NCBI RefSeq assembly: GCF_004745805.1 | Contig: NZ_SRLQ01000005.1 | Span: 1 to 64,000 of the forward strand | Source of the DNA: Mycolicibacterium sp. CH28 | GTDB taxonomy: Bacteria; Actinomycetota; Actinomycetes; Mycobacteriales; Mycobacteriaceae | Direction of reading: 5' to 3' | DNA length: 64,000 bases | Part shown: one piece after another, positions 1 to 9,147 of the stretch | Position numbering within the stretch: position 1 is the first letter of the stretch | Layout of the letters: each line of letters begins with the position of its first letter | Notes under the pieces: generated by a model | Databases searched by the model: none | Seen by the model: the letters and a program-made list of their open reading frames with translations, nothing else | What the model was told of the DNA's origin: nothing | Position numbers and translations under genes: made by a program

Positions 1-737
1 CCCGTCGTCGTCTCCCCAGTAAACGCAATCTTGGCGATCCGATTCGAGGAGGCCAACGGCTTGCCCGCCTCCACCCCAAACCCATTGACCACATTGATCA
101 CCCCCGCCGGCAACAAATCCCCGATCACCGACATCAGGTAGAGCACCGACGCCGGAGTCTGCTCAGCCGGCTTCAACACAATCGCATTACCCGCCGCCAA
201 CGCCGGCGCCAACTTCCACACCGCCATCAAAATCGGAAAATTCCACGGAATGATCTGACCGACCACACCCAACGGCTCGTGGAAGTGATAGGCCACCGTG
301 TCCTCATCGATCTGCGACAGCGACCCCTCCTGCGCGCGGATCGCACCCGCGTAATAACGGAAATGATCCACCGCCAACGGAATATCGGCATTCAACGTTT
401 CCCGAATCGGCTTACCGTTATCCCACGACTCCGCCACCGCGATCGACTCCAGATTCGCCTCAATCCGATCAGCAATCCGGTTCAACACCAACGCCCGCTC
501 CGCCGGCGAAGTCTTCCCCCACCCCGGCGCCGCCGCATGAGCAGCATCCAACGCCAACTCAACATCAGCCCCACCCGACCGAGCAACCTCACAAAACACC
601 TCACCAGTCACCGGAGTGCGATTCTCGAAATACTCACCCCCCACCGGCGCCACCCACTGACCACCAATGAAGTTGTCGTAACGGGGCTCGAAGGACATCA
701 CGGATCCTTCGGTACCGGGTCTCGCGTAAACGGTCAT
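1..737 (-). CDS. Aldehyde dehydrogenase (NAD(P)+-dependent), 3' part cut by window edge
   Basis: Oxidises an aldehyde to the carboxylate. Only the first ~245 residues are present because the gene runs off the left edge. Translation gives MTVYARPGT..., then an IGGQWV segment, the conserved [11 protein letters not shown] loop, [23 protein letters not shown] and the Rossmann-type [10 protein letters not shown] segment typical of the family; the catalytic Cys would lie beyond the edge. The ATG at 737 is preceded by AGGAGA at good spacing; a second in-frame ATG (MSFEPRYDN) lies 14 codons in. A GAF-domain regulator lies 96 bp upstream on the same strand, the arrangement usual for acetaldehyde or alcohol oxidation genes, so a short-chain aldehyde substrate is likely but inferred. 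Confidence 0.93.
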   Translation of the reverse strand, partial: MTVYARPGTEGSVMSFEPRYDNFIGGQWVAPVGGEYFENRTPVTGEVFCEVARSGGADVELALDAAHAAAPGWGKTSPAERALVLNRIADRIEANLESIAVAESWDNGKPIRETLNADIPLAVDHFRYYAGAIRAQEGSLSQIDEDTVAYHFHEPLGVVGQIIPWNFPILMAVWKLAPALAAGNAIVLKPAEQTPASVLYLMSVIGDLLPAGVINVVNGFGVEAGKPLASSNRIAKIAFTGETTT

Positions 738-833
738 GCCGCTCTCCTGCCTGTTCAAGACGACGAAATGTGTCGGTCGTCACTCAAGGTAGGTAGTGCA
801 GGGTTGCAGCACAGTTGCACGCGCGCCGCGGCG

Positions 834-2138
834 TCAGCTCAGGTCGAAGTCCAGGCCGGCAAGCCTGCCTTGAGCCTGCGCCTGCTGCACCGAGCCGGGC
901 AGCGTGGCGTCGCGCAGAACACACCAGCCGTCGCGGTCATCACGCCCGTCGGGGCTGTCCAGCCAGCGACGCAGCACCACCGAGTCGCCGGAGGCCAGCA
1001 CCGCGGCGCGCAGCGTCATTGCCGTCTCGGTCCGTATGCGTCCGATGGCCGGCGAGATCGACTGCGGCAGAAGCGGGCCCGAATAACGGTCGAGCGCGCC
1101 GGCCACGTCACCGACGTCGAGAGCTTGGTACACCTCGGCGATATCGGTGGTGATCGGCACCAGCAGCCGGTACGGCCGCGACGCGATGACATCCGCGCCG
1201 ACGACCTTGCGCAGTCGCGACATCTCGGCGCGCACCGTGACCACGTCGAGGTCCTTGTCATCGAGCAGCATCGCAAGGTGGTCGGCACTGAGGCCCTCGG
1301 GGTGGCGGCTGAGCAGGACCAGGATGTCGGCGTGGCGGCCGGTGAGCGGCGTCGCCCGCAGATGCCCGAACTCGTCGGTGACCAGCCACCGCGGTCGCTC
1401 AGAACCCAGCACCGCCAACCGGCGGCGGGGCGGCGCGGTTTCGACCCGCGATCCGGTCAGCCGCAACAACGCCAAGTGGTTCTCGACGGCTAGGGCGGTC
1501 GCGCGCACCAAGGCCAGGGTTTGCGGCGTGGCCACGCCGGATCCGCCGGTCAGGTCGAGCGCCCCGATCAGGGCGCCGGTGCTCGGGTCATGTACCGGGA
1601 CCGCGGCGCAATTCCACGGCTGGACCACCCGGGAAAAGTGCTCCGACCCGCGGATCTGCAGCTCAGCGTCCAGCGCCAGGGCGGTGCCGGGCGCGTTTGT
1701 ACCCGCACTTCGCTCGCTCCAATCCGCGCCGGGCACGAAGTTCATCGCCTCGGCTCGCCGGCAGGCACTGCGGTCGCCCTCAACCCATAGGAGTGTTCCG
1801 TCGGCGCCGGTCACCGCGACCACCACGCCGGATCCGGCGGCGTCCTGCACCAGTAGCCGCCGGATCACCGGAAGCGCCGGGGCCAGCGGGTGGGTGTCGC
1901 GCAACCGGGCCAATTCCTCGCCCACCGGCGAGGGCTGCGCCGCTCCGTCGGGGTCGACGCCCTTGGCCAGGCTGCGCTGCCAGCTCTTGGCCACGAGCGG
2001 TCGAAGCGGGCTGGATGCCAGGTAGGAGGCGTCAACCTCGCCGGCCACGAACAGCTCGTGCACGGCGCGCACCATCGCCGACGGGCGAACACTGGCCGCG
2101 CCCGTCGCGGATGGTCTGGTTGTCCTGGCAGTGGCCAT
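834..2138 (-). CDS. GAF-domain transcriptional regulator (AcoR-like, no AAA+ domain)
   Basis: 434-residue probable activator of the adjacent aldehyde dehydrogenase. The N-terminus (residues ~20-60) carries the SYLASSPLRPLVAKSWQRSLAKGVDP region seen in AcoR/GAF regulators. A GAF sensory domain follows (~75-210) with VVAVTGADGTLLWVEGD, SERSAGTNAPGTAL and GALIGALDLTGG. No sigma-54 AAA+ motif (GESGTGK) is present. The C-terminal half (SADHLAMLLDD..., VRAEMSRLRKVVG) looks like a winged-helix module and is the likely DNA-binding part. The ATG at 2138 has GAGGAG about 13 nt upstream. The effector is unknown. Confidence 0.85.
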   Translation of the reverse strand: MATARTTRPSATGAASVRPSAMVRAVHELFVAGEVDASYLASSPLRPLVAKSWQRSLAKGVDPDGAAQPSPVGEELARLRDTHPLAPALPVIRRLLVQDAAGSGVVVAVTGADGTLLWVEGDRSACRRAEAMNFVPGADWSERSAGTNAPGTALALDAELQIRGSEHFSRVVQPWNCAAVPVHDPSTGALIGALDLTGGSGVATPQTLALVRATALAVENHLALLRLTGSRVETAPPRRRLAVLGSERPRWLVTDEFGHLRATPLTGRHADILVLLSRHPEGLSADHLAMLLDDKDLDVVTVRAEMSRLRKVVGADVIASRPYRLLVPITTDIAEVYQALDVGDVAGALDRYSGPLLPQSISPAIGRIRTETAMTLRAAVLASGDSVVLRRWLDSPDGRDDRDGWCVLRDATLPGSVQQAQAQGRLAGLDFDLS

Positions 2139-2250
2139 CGGCGATCACACTCCTCGCGCGGTCGTTCCGACCTACGCGCGTCCGGCCACGATACGCCACA
2201 TCGCCATCGGGGTGGGCCAGTCGAAGCGCACCCGCCGTCGGGTGATGACT

Positions 2251-2287
2251 GTGCGGCCCCACCGGCTCTCCCCCGGCGGGGCCGCAC
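2251..2287 (-). terminator. GC-rich hairpin downstream of esxT, probable transcription terminator
   Basis: A perfect 10-bp stem: GTGCGGCCCC at 2251-2260 pairs with GGGGCCGCAC at 2278-2287, and the 17-nt loop can add a CCGG/CCGG pair. It lies 15 bp beyond the esxT stop on the strand being transcribed. There is no U-tract, which fits the U-less hairpins common in mycobacteria. It probably ends the eccC4-esxU-esxT transcript and insulates the GAF regulator gene. Confidence 0.65.
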
Positions 2288-2301
2288 AGAGTCCAGCGGC
2301 C

Positions 2302-2601
2302 TTAGCCTGCGCCCCACATCCCGGCGGCGCGACGGTCGGCGTCGGCGACATCGGCGGCACCGTCGCGCACCGCGGCGCCCAGGCGAACGAGGATGTCATG
2401 CAGAGCCGATGCGGCCTGTTGCCAGCGTGCTTGCTCGGACTGATAGGCGACCGCGGCGTCGCGCGTCCAGGCCTGCTGCAACGGTGCGATCTGGCGACTC
2501 AGATCGTCCAGTGCCGCGCGCAGCCGTACCGAGGTGCTCTGGATGTCGCCGAGCACGGCAGCGTCGATCTCGGCGAAGTTATAGGAAAGGATGGGGTCCA
2601 C
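2302..2601 (-). CDS. esxT: ESX-4 WXG100-family secreted protein EsxT
   Basis: 99-residue helical-hairpin protein that should pair with EsxU and be exported by ESX-4. It begins with DPILSYNF and has the turn motif as AWTRDAA rather than strict W-x-G, a substitution also seen in EsxT of other mycobacteria. The long amphipathic helices on each side and the length near 100 residues match the family. The start is a GTG at 2601 with AAGGAG nine bases upstream. It lies 16 bp after esxU on the same strand, so the two are co-transcribed. Confidence 0.93.
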   Translation of the reverse strand: MDPILSYNFAEIDAAVLGDIQSTSVRLRAALDDLSRQIAPLQQAWTRDAAVAYQSEQARWQQAASALHDILVRLGAAVRDGAADVADADRRAAGMWGAG

Positions 2602-2617
2602 TGCTGTGACTCCTTGG

Positions 2618-2926
2618 CTAGAGGTGCGCGGTCAGGTCGGAGATGCGCTGCGCGTGCAGATCCGCCGCCTCCCGCAGTTGGTGTTCGTTGTTGCGGATGG
2701 TGTCGGCGATACCGCCCAGCGCGTGCGACAACCTGGTTGACTCGGCGTTCCAATGCGCGACAACGGTTTTGAATCGCGCAGCGGCCAGTCCGCCCCATAC
2801 CGTCGGCGGTACCGCCTCCATCCGGTTGATGAAGCCCTGCAACAGAACCCGAATTTCCTCGTTGCGGGCGTCGGCGGTGGCCGCGACCGAACGCATGAGA
2901 TCGAAGTCGGTACTCAAAGTCGTCAT
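2618..2926 (-). CDS. esxU: ESX-4 WXG100-family secreted protein EsxU
   Basis: 102-residue partner of EsxT. It shows the classic W-x-G turn (PTVWGGLAA, residues ~41-49) between two helices and a C-terminal helix RISDLTAHL; a Y-x-x-x-D/E export signal is not obvious. The ATG at 2926 follows a GAAAGGATGG Shine-Dalgarno-like stretch. It lies between the Rv3446c-like gene and esxT, the same order as Rv3446c-Rv3445c-Rv3444c in M. tuberculosis. Confidence 0.93.
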   Translation of the reverse strand: MTTLSTDFDLMRSVAATADARNEEIRVLLQGFINRMEAVPPTVWGGLAAARFKTVVAHWNAESTRLSHALGGIADTIRNNEHQLREAADLHAQRISDLTAHL

Positions 2927-2975
2927 GGGACCATCCTTTCGGTTGAGTTACTCACGCTCACAATGAATTCGACGC

Positions 2976-4151
2976 TCACGGCCCGCTTTCGGTTCCCACC
3001 AGTTCGCGAGCCGAGCGGAGCGCGTCCTCGCAGAATTGCGCGACGGAGTCCTCCCGGCCCGGGGCGCTCTGGCACCCGATACTGATCCGCGTCGAACCGT
3101 CGAGGACTATCGACCACCGGATCTCCCGCCCGGCCCTGACCTCGCGGTAGGTCACCGCCGGGCGCTCCCCGCGCCGATCGGTCGCGTTGAAGTCGACGAA
3201 TACTCCCCTGGGTTGGTCGGCGACGGCCCGCCGCAGGATCGCCGCCGTCGCCGCGAGACTTTCACCCGGCGCATAGGACTGGGTTAGCTGCAGGGCCGCG
3301 GTGCGATCCGCCGGCGAGCTCACCTGGACTCGTCGCGAACCCGGGCCGGCGGTGACCCTGGTGACCTCCCAGTCACGGGGGATTCGCAGCGTGACGCGCC
3401 CCTCGACCAGGTTGACGGCGTCGGTGACCGCCCCCGGAGCTTGGTGACCGGCCGGCACCGCGGCGTAGCCGACCACGCACACCACGGCGGCCACCGAGGC
3501 CGCCGCAACCGTGGCCGTCCACGAGCGCCGCGGCGACGCAGCCACCGTGGCGGGCTCGGTGGTGGGCGCGTGCACCGCGACATCGTCGATTCGGGCCAGC
3601 TCCGCCCAGGCACCTCGCCGGCGCAGCGCGTCGCGAACGCCACGGGCGAGATCGCCGGCCTCGGGGGGTGCGTCGATCAGGATCCGCGCGCCACCGACAT
3701 CCACCCTCTGGGCTATCTCAGCCGCGTTCGCGGGGCGGTGCAGCACCGTCGGTGGCTGCTGTCCGACGATGACGGCGACCGCCTCGGCGGTGATTTCGAC
3801 GACTGCGGCGGCGGCCTCCCCGGCGGTGAACAAGGCCGCCCGGGGCAGCGCGACAACCTCGGCGACGATCGGCCCCGCGGCCTCGCTGATCCGAGTCACC
3901 CGCCGCTGCGGCCACCAGGAAGGGTGCACGACAGTCAGTGCATGACGCGGCGGCACCAGAGCCGCGATGATCGTTTGCCACAGCGCGACCACCGCCACCG
4001 GTCGTTCGTCGAACAGCACCGTGGTGTCGTCGATACCGGCGAGCGCGGTGGTGATCATCTCGGGGCGCAGCGAAGTCGACGTGCGGGACGGCGCCAGAGT
4101 CCGTACCGAGGTGGGTCCTACTTCGAGAATGGTGCCGGTCAAGGCGCGCAC
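2976..4151 (-). CDS. Type VII secretion-associated protein, Rv3446c family
   Basis: 391 residues. The N-terminal half (1-200) has an actin/Hsp70-like feel (ILEVGPTSVRTL, DDTTVLFDERPV) as described for this ESX-4-linked family. One transmembrane segment follows at about 218-238 (ATVAAASVAAVVCVVGYAAV), and the C-terminal ~150 residues form an extracytoplasmic domain. The GTG start at 4151 overlaps the eccC4 stop by 13 bp, indicating translational coupling. Its function in ESX-4 is not established; its fixed position between eccC4 and esxU is the main evidence for a role in secretion. Confidence 0.85.
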   Translation of the reverse strand: MRALTGTILEVGPTSVRTLAPSRTSTSLRPEMITTALAGIDDTTVLFDERPVAVVALWQTIIAALVPPRHALTVVHPSWWPQRRVTRISEAAGPIVAEVVALPRAALFTAGEAAAAVVEITAEAVAVIVGQQPPTVLHRPANAAEIAQRVDVGGARILIDAPPEAGDLARGVRDALRRRGAWAELARIDDVAVHAPTTEPATVAASPRRSWTATVAAASVAAVVCVVGYAAVPAGHQAPGAVTDAVNLVEGRVTLRIPRDWEVTRVTAGPGSRRVQVSSPADRTAALQLTQSYAPGESLAATAAILRRAVADQPRGVFVDFNATDRRGERPAVTYREVRAGREIRWSIVLDGSTRISIGCQSAPGREDSVAQFCEDALRSARELVGTESGP

Positions 4152-7100
4152 CAGCCGACCTGAACCCGTTGCGCGCCTGCGCGAGTCACGAACAGACCGC
4201 GCCCTGGTGGCTGTGCCGCCGCCCGGTGGTTGCCGATCAGAGGTCCCTCATCGGGGCTGCCGCTCATCAACAGACCCATGCAACCGCTGTCCCGAAGGTG
4301 ACCCAGGACGGGTTCGAACATCGCGCGCGCGGAGCCCGCGCAGCGGCGCGCCACGACCAGGTGCAGGCCGACGTCGGTGGCATGCGGCAGCAGGGAAAGC
4401 AGCGGGGTGAGAGCATCCGCCGACGTCGCGCAGACCAGGTCGTAGTCATCGACAACGACGAACACGTCCGGTCCCGTCCACCAAGATCTGGCCCGCAGTT
4501 GCTCGATCGGGGTGTCCGCGGCCGGTATCCGGCTCTGCAGTAGGCCGATCAGCTCGGGTAGCTGATCAGCCAGTCCGGGCTCGGAGAACGCATAGCCGCG
4601 CAGCTGCGGCCCCGATGCGGCGCCGATCAGGCCGCGCCGGTAGTCGACGATGAACAGCTGGGCGGGCCGGGCGGTCGCCCCGCGTACCAGCTCGTGGCAC
4701 AGGGTGCGCAGTGCGGCGGTCTTTCCGCACTCCTGGTCACCGACGATCAGCAGATGTGCCTGCCGGCTGAAATCGACCGCGACGGCGGTCAGCTCGTCCT
4801 CACCAAGGCCGAGCAGCACCCGACTCGGGTCCTGCGCCTCATCCACCACCGTGTGGTGATCGGCGACCAGTGGGAGCAGCCGCACCGGCGGCGCACACCA
4901 GGATCCGCCGCCCGCCACGTCGGTGCCGTCCGGGCGGGCAATCAGGAAATGGTCGCCCTTGGCGGTGATTCCACGTCCAGGCGTACCGGTCGGGACCAGC
5001 GCGGCCCGTTTACGGTCGATATCGGAGTCCAGCGGATCACCCAGCCGCAGTTCGATTCTGGTGCCGATCTGGTCCTTCAAACCGGGCCGGATATCGGCCC
5101 AGCGGCCCGCGGTGAGGATCACGTGGACACCGAACGACAGACCCCTGGCCGCGAACGCGGTGATCGCCGGCTCCAGGTCGGGGAAATCGTCCCGTAGCGT
5201 GGCCCAGCCGTCGACGACAAGGAAGACGTCACCGTATGATCCTGTGTCGCTGTGTGATTCGCGTGCCGACAAGATCCCGCCGACGTGGTGGACGGTCCGG
5301 CGCACCAATTCGGGCTGATGGCGGTATGCCACCGTTCCGACGTGGGGGTAGGCGCCCACCGCGGCGAGGATGCCCCCGCCGAAGTCGAGGCAGTAAAACG
5401 CGGCGCGGCGCGCCTCGTGTCGGGCGGCCAGCGCGGTCACCAGCGTGCGGAGCGTGGTCGACTTGCCGCTCTGCGGCGCTCCGACCACGGCGGCATTCCC
5501 ACCGGCGCCGGCAAGGTCGACCACCAGCGCCGACCTCCGCTGCTCGAATGGCAGGTCGACGACACCGATGGCGGCACTGAACTCCCCGGCCGAAACCGAC
5601 TCCAGCTCTACCAGTCTCGGCGATGTCGCCAGGGGTGGGAACCAGACCTGATGGGCGCGCAACCCGCGGCCCCGGAACCGGTCGACGACGGCGTCCATCG
5701 TGGTGGGTGCACCGGCGCCGACCGGCTGCGGCGGCACGGGAACGGAGGTGAACATCCGCACAGCCGGCCGCGATGCCGGGATGGACCGGCCGTGCGGGTG
5801 GACAGCTCCGAGGTAGACGGCTTGGAATCGAATCAACCGCCCGTCGCCGGTGCGCAGCAGCGCGGCGCCTGGCTTGGCGGGAAGGTCCGCGGCGTCGGCG
5901 ACGCCGAGGACGGCGCGGGATTCCGCAGCCGTCGACGTCTTGAGGCAGATCCGGTAAGACAGATGGGGTTCCAGGCCGCGCAGGCGTCCTTCGTCGAGAC
6001 GCTGGCTGGCCAGCAGCAGATGCACCCCCAGCGATCGCCCGACCCGGCCGATCATGGTGAACAGATCGGCGAATTCCGGATGCTGGTGCAGCAGTTCGGC
6101 GAATTCGTCGACGACGACGAACAGCGTGGGCAGCGCGGGCAACGTCGCGTCGGCCGCGCGGTGCCGACGATAGGCGGCCAGGTTGACGGCGTTGCCGCCG
6201 CGCCGCAACATCTGCTGGCGGCGATGGATTTCCCCGCTGAGGGCGTCGATCGCGCGGGCAACCAGGTGGGCCGCGTCGCTGAGGTTGGTGATGACGGCGG
6301 CGACGTGATGCAGGCCTTCGAGTCCGAGGAAGGTTGCCCCGCCCTTGAAGTCGATCAGCACGAAGTTGAGGTCATCGGGACGGTGCCGGGCGACCAAGCC
6401 GAGCACAATGGTCCGCAAAAGTTCGGATTTTCCCGACCCGGTAGCGCCGACGCACAGGCCGTGCGGACCGTGGCCGCCGTCGGCGGATTCCTTGATGTCG
6501 AGATCGATGAGCGCACCGTCCCGGGTGGTGCCGACGGCAACCCGGAGCCGCTCCCCCGGCGCGCTGTTGGTCCAAATATCTTCCAGTTGATCATCATTCG
6601 TGTGACCGATACCCACCGCCGCGCACCAGCGCGCCACATCACTGGCGGCGGATCCCTTCCCCCGATGCCGGGCGAGCCGGCGTGCGCAGAAACGCGCCGC
6701 GGCCAGGTCCATGCTGTCGGCGCGCGCGAACTCCTCAATCCCATCGGCGGTTCGCACGGCGAGCCGGTCACCATCGACGTGCAGCCGCAGAGCCTCGCCG
6801 GGCGCCTCCCCGACGACGATGACACAGATTCCGGAGCCGATGAGACTGCGATGGTCGGCGCCGTCGACGACCACCACCACCACGTGGCGAGTCGCCATGA
6901 GCTCGGCCGCGGCTGGGCCGGCCTCGGCCGGGGTGGCGTAGACCATCGCCCCATCCCCAGCAGGATGGGCATTGTGCGGCAACCACTTCAACCAGTCCCA
7001 GTCCTCTCGTCGCCCGGTCACCGCCGCGATCGAGATGACGTCCGGGCCGTGCAAGACGGCGAGCTGGCAGAGCATCGCGCGGACCAAGGCGCGCGCCCGC

Positions 7101-7741
7101 GCCGGCTCCGCGTCCACGACCAGCGCCCCGACCCCGCGCAGCGCGATCGCCACCGGCAGTTCGTCGGCGGTGACATGGCCCTGCACCAGCCTGCGCAACG
7201 CATCCGCGGTGACCGGGTCTCTGTCCTCGGGTGGACCGACCGGCGGCAGCACGATCCGGCGCGCCAGCCGCTGCCGGCCCACCCCGACCCGGACGTGACC
7301 GAAGTCCGAGTCGTCGGCACCGCGTTCCCACATCCGCGGTCCGCCGGTCAACGTCCACAGCGCCGTCGGCGCGGGGTGCGTCCACGTCAGCGACTCGCGC
7401 TGGTGGCGGGCCGCGGTGCCGAGCAGTCCGCCGAGGCGTTCCAGCTCGCTCAGGTATCGCCTGCGCTGGTCGTCGAGGCGGCCGGTGCCGCCCCGCGCAC
7501 CGACTTGGATGGCCATGCCCGCCGCCGAGACGAGCATCATGACCGGAACGAGCACCGCGCCCGGGCCGCGAGCGACCGCGCCCGAGCCCCACATCAGTAC
7601 GGCGATGCCAGCCATCCCGCCCAGCGCGATCACCGGCAACAGTCGCGCCATCCGGGCGGACGCCGGCACCCGCGGTAGCGGTGGGACGACCATGTCGTCG
7701 GTTGGGAACTGCGGAGGTGCCAGCCTGCTGGGCCGATCCAT
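4139..7741 (-). CDS. eccC4: ESX-4 FtsK/SpoIIIE-type ATPase EccC4
   Basis: Membrane-anchored motor ATPase of ESX-4, about 1200 residues, close to other EccC4 proteins. Two transmembrane helices lie near residues 35-80. Three tandem ATPase domains follow with Walker A motifs GATGSGKSE (~433), GAPQSGKST (~755) and GDQECGKTA (~1000); the first domain has the Walker B segment FVVVDEFAEL. I chose the ATG at 7741 because a -35/-10 pair (TTGCCG, 18 bp, TACCGT) ends six bases before it, suggesting a leaderless mRNA. An in-frame TTG at 7792 would add 17 residues but has no ribosome-binding site. Confidence 0.96.
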   Translation of the reverse strand: MDRPSRLAPPQFPTDDMVVPPLPRVPASARMARLLPVIALGGMAGIAVLMWGSGAVARGPGAVLVPVMMLVSAAGMAIQVGARGGTGRLDDQRRRYLSELERLGGLLGTAARHQRESLTWTHPAPTALWTLTGGPRMWERGADDSDFGHVRVGVGRQRLARRIVLPPVGPPEDRDPVTADALRRLVQGHVTADELPVAIALRGVGALVVDAEPARARALVRAMLCQLAVLHGPDVISIAAVTGRREDWDWLKWLPHNAHPAGDGAMVYATPAEAGPAAAELMATRHVVVVVVDGADHRSLIGSGICVIVVGEAPGEALRLHVDGDRLAVRTADGIEEFARADSMDLAAARFCARRLARHRGKGSAASDVARWCAAVGIGHTNDDQLEDIWTNSAPGERLRVAVGTTRDGALIDLDIKESADGGHGPHGLCVGATGSGKSELLRTIVLGLVARHRPDDLNFVLIDFKGGATFLGLEGLHHVAAVITNLSDAAHLVARAIDALSGEIHRRQQMLRRGGNAVNLAAYRRHRAADATLPALPTLFVVVDEFAELLHQHPEFADLFTMIGRVGRSLGVHLLLASQRLDEGRLRGLEPHLSYRICLKTSTAAESRAVLGVADAADLPAKPGAALLRTGDGRLIRFQAVYLGAVHPHGRSIPASRPAVRMFTSVPVPPQPVGAGAPTTMDAVVDRFRGRGLRAHQVWFPPLATSPRLVELESVSAGEFSAAIGVVDLPFEQRRSALVVDLAGAGGNAAVVGAPQSGKSTTLRTLVTALAARHEARRAAFYCLDFGGGILAAVGAYPHVGTVAYRHQPELVRRTVHHVGGILSARESHSDTGSYGDVFLVVDGWATLRDDFPDLEPAITAFAARGLSFGVHVILTAGRWADIRPGLKDQIGTRIELRLGDPLDSDIDRKRAALVPTGTPGRGITAKGDHFLIARPDGTDVAGGGSWCAPPVRLLPLVADHHTVVDEAQDPSRVLLGLGEDELTAVAVDFSRQAHLLIVGDQECGKTAALRTLCHELVRGATARPAQLFIVDYRRGLIGAASGPQLRGYAFSEPGLADQLPELIGLLQSRIPAADTPIEQLRARSWWTGPDVFVVVDDYDLVCATSADALTPLLSLLPHATDVGLHLVVARRCAGSARAMFEPVLGHLRDSGCMGLLMSGSPDEGPLIGNHRAAAQPPGRGLFVTRAGAQRVQVGWCAP

Positions 7742-7747
7742 GTGCGG

Positions 7748-7777
7748 ACGGTAGACATCACCGACCGGAGCCGGCAA
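7748..7777 (-). promoter_or_regulatory. Candidate promoter of the eccC4-esxU-esxT unit
   Basis: Reading the minus strand, TTGCCG (7772-7777) is followed after 18 bp by TACCGT (7748-7753), and the eccC4 ATG begins six bases later. This spacing would give an essentially leaderless transcript. The divergent eccD4 ATG is only 92 bp away at 7834, so the two ESX-4 half-operons share this short intergenic region. Confidence 0.45.
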
Positions 7778-7833
7778 TTCACCTGTGGACAACGGAGTTC
7801 GGCGACACCGCCGGCTGGTTAACGTCCGCTGGC

Positions 7834-9147
7834 ATGAATACCACCGACGAGTCGTGCCGAGTGCCGATCCGCGCCGGCGACCGTGAGGCCGACTTCACGG
7901 TGCCGGCGCACCTCCCCGTCCGGGAACTGCTGCCCGCGATCGTCGGGGCCACCGGGTATCCCGATTTCTCCGGCCGCGACCTGAGCCTCACCAGGGCGTG
8001 CGGAGATCCGATCGACCCGGGGATGACGTTGGCCCAAAGCGGGGTCGCCGACGGTGAGTTGCTGATTCTGACGCCGGTCGTGGCGCCGGCGCCACGACCA
8101 CGGCTTGATGAGTGCGCCGCTGTCACCGAGGCTGTCGGCGCGATTACCCGCCCGTCGGGGCCGACCGCCCACCGCACCGCCATGTGGGTGGTCGTGTGGT
8201 GGACGGCGGCGCTGTTGGTGGTCCTGCTCGGGCGGCCGGTCTTCGACGGCCACGCGGCCCGGCACCCAGTCCTGACCGGGGTGGCTGCAGCGGTGGTCCT
8301 GGCCGGGGCGGTGGTGGCGCAGCGGCGTGATCACCGGGTTACCGGGGTGGCGGCGCTCGGTGTGCTGGCGGCGGCGCTGGCCGGTCTGAGTGGACTGTTG
8401 GCCGACCCCGGCCTGGCCGGCTTTGCGCTCGCGACCGCGGCGGTCGCGTCCGCCTCCCTGCTGGCCTGGCGGGTGCTCAGCTGTGCTCCGGTGGTCTTTC
8501 TGCCGCTGTCGGGGGTGGCGATGGCGGCTTCGGCGGCGGCGGTAGGGGCGGTGGCCGGCTGGTGGTCCTTGTCCGCGGCCGGGCCGGTGCTCGCGACGGG
8601 AGCGTTGATCGTGCTCGGGTCAGCGCCGCGGCTGACGGTGCGTAGTTCCGGACTGGGTTCCAGCGACGATCCCGATAGTGGGCTGTACTCCCGGGTGGTG
8701 ACCGCGTGCCACCGCCTGGACCTACTGGTGGTGACGACGACCGCGGCCACCGCTGTCGGAGCCGGGATCACCGCGGCGACCACGTCGCGGCCTGCCGTGG
8801 CGGCTGCCTTCATCACGGCGGTCGGGGCGGCGCTGTTGGTCCGGCTGCGGGGCCATCGCGACCCGTATCGCTTTGCCGTGATTGCGGTTTCGTCCGGTGT
8901 CGCGGCGACTTCACTTGTCGTGCTGTCGGCGATCGCGGCGCCACGGACGACCGCGTGGCTGTCCGGCGTCCTGCTGGCGGTAGCGGCGATGGCAGGCTGG
9001 CTCGGCGGGCGATCGCCTCGTGGGCTGTCGCCGGCCGCACGCCGCGCGGTCGCGGTCCTCGATATTGCGGTCACCACGGCCATGGTGCCCCTTGCCGCCG
9101 CGGCGGGCGGCGCCTTCACAGCGCTGCCAGAGGTGGCACTGCCGTGA
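7834..9147 (+). CDS. eccD4: ESX-4 membrane channel subunit EccD4
   Basis: 437 residues. An N-terminal ubiquitin-like domain (~1-90: RVPIRAGDREADFTVPAHLPVRELLPAIVG...) is followed by about eleven transmembrane helices rich in Ala, Val and Leu, the standard EccD layout forming the cytoplasmic-membrane pore of type VII secretion. The ATG at 7834 begins the ubiquitin-like fold (MNTTDESCRV); an open frame continues upstream but overlaps eccC4 and lacks family similarity. The stop overlaps the mycP4 GTG start by four bases, so EccD4 and MycP4 are co-translated. Confidence 0.93.
   Translation: MNTTDESCRVPIRAGDREADFTVPAHLPVRELLPAIVGATGYPDFSGRDLSLTRACGDPIDPGMTLAQSGVADGELLILTPVVAPAPRPRLDECAAVTEAVGAITRPSGPTAHRTAMWVVVWWTAALLVVLLGRPVFDGHAARHPVLTGVAAAVVLAGAVVAQRRDHRVTGVAALGVLAAALAGLSGLLADPGLAGFALATAAVASASLLAWRVLSCAPVVFLPLSGVAMAASAAAVGAVAGWWSLSAAGPVLATGALIVLGSAPRLTVRSSGLGSSDDPDSGLYSRVVTACHRLDLLVVTTTAATAVGAGITAATTSRPAVAAAFITAVGAALLVRLRGHRDPYRFAVIAVSSGVAATSLVVLSAIAAPRTTAWLSGVLLAVAAMAGWLGGRSPRGLSPAARRAVAVLDIAVTTAMVPLAAAAGGAFTALPEVALP

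Noticed and set aside
5285..7678. 797-codon open frame on the plus strand opposite eccC4
   Set aside because: Shadow of eccC4; low-complexity composition, no start signal and no recognisable domain.
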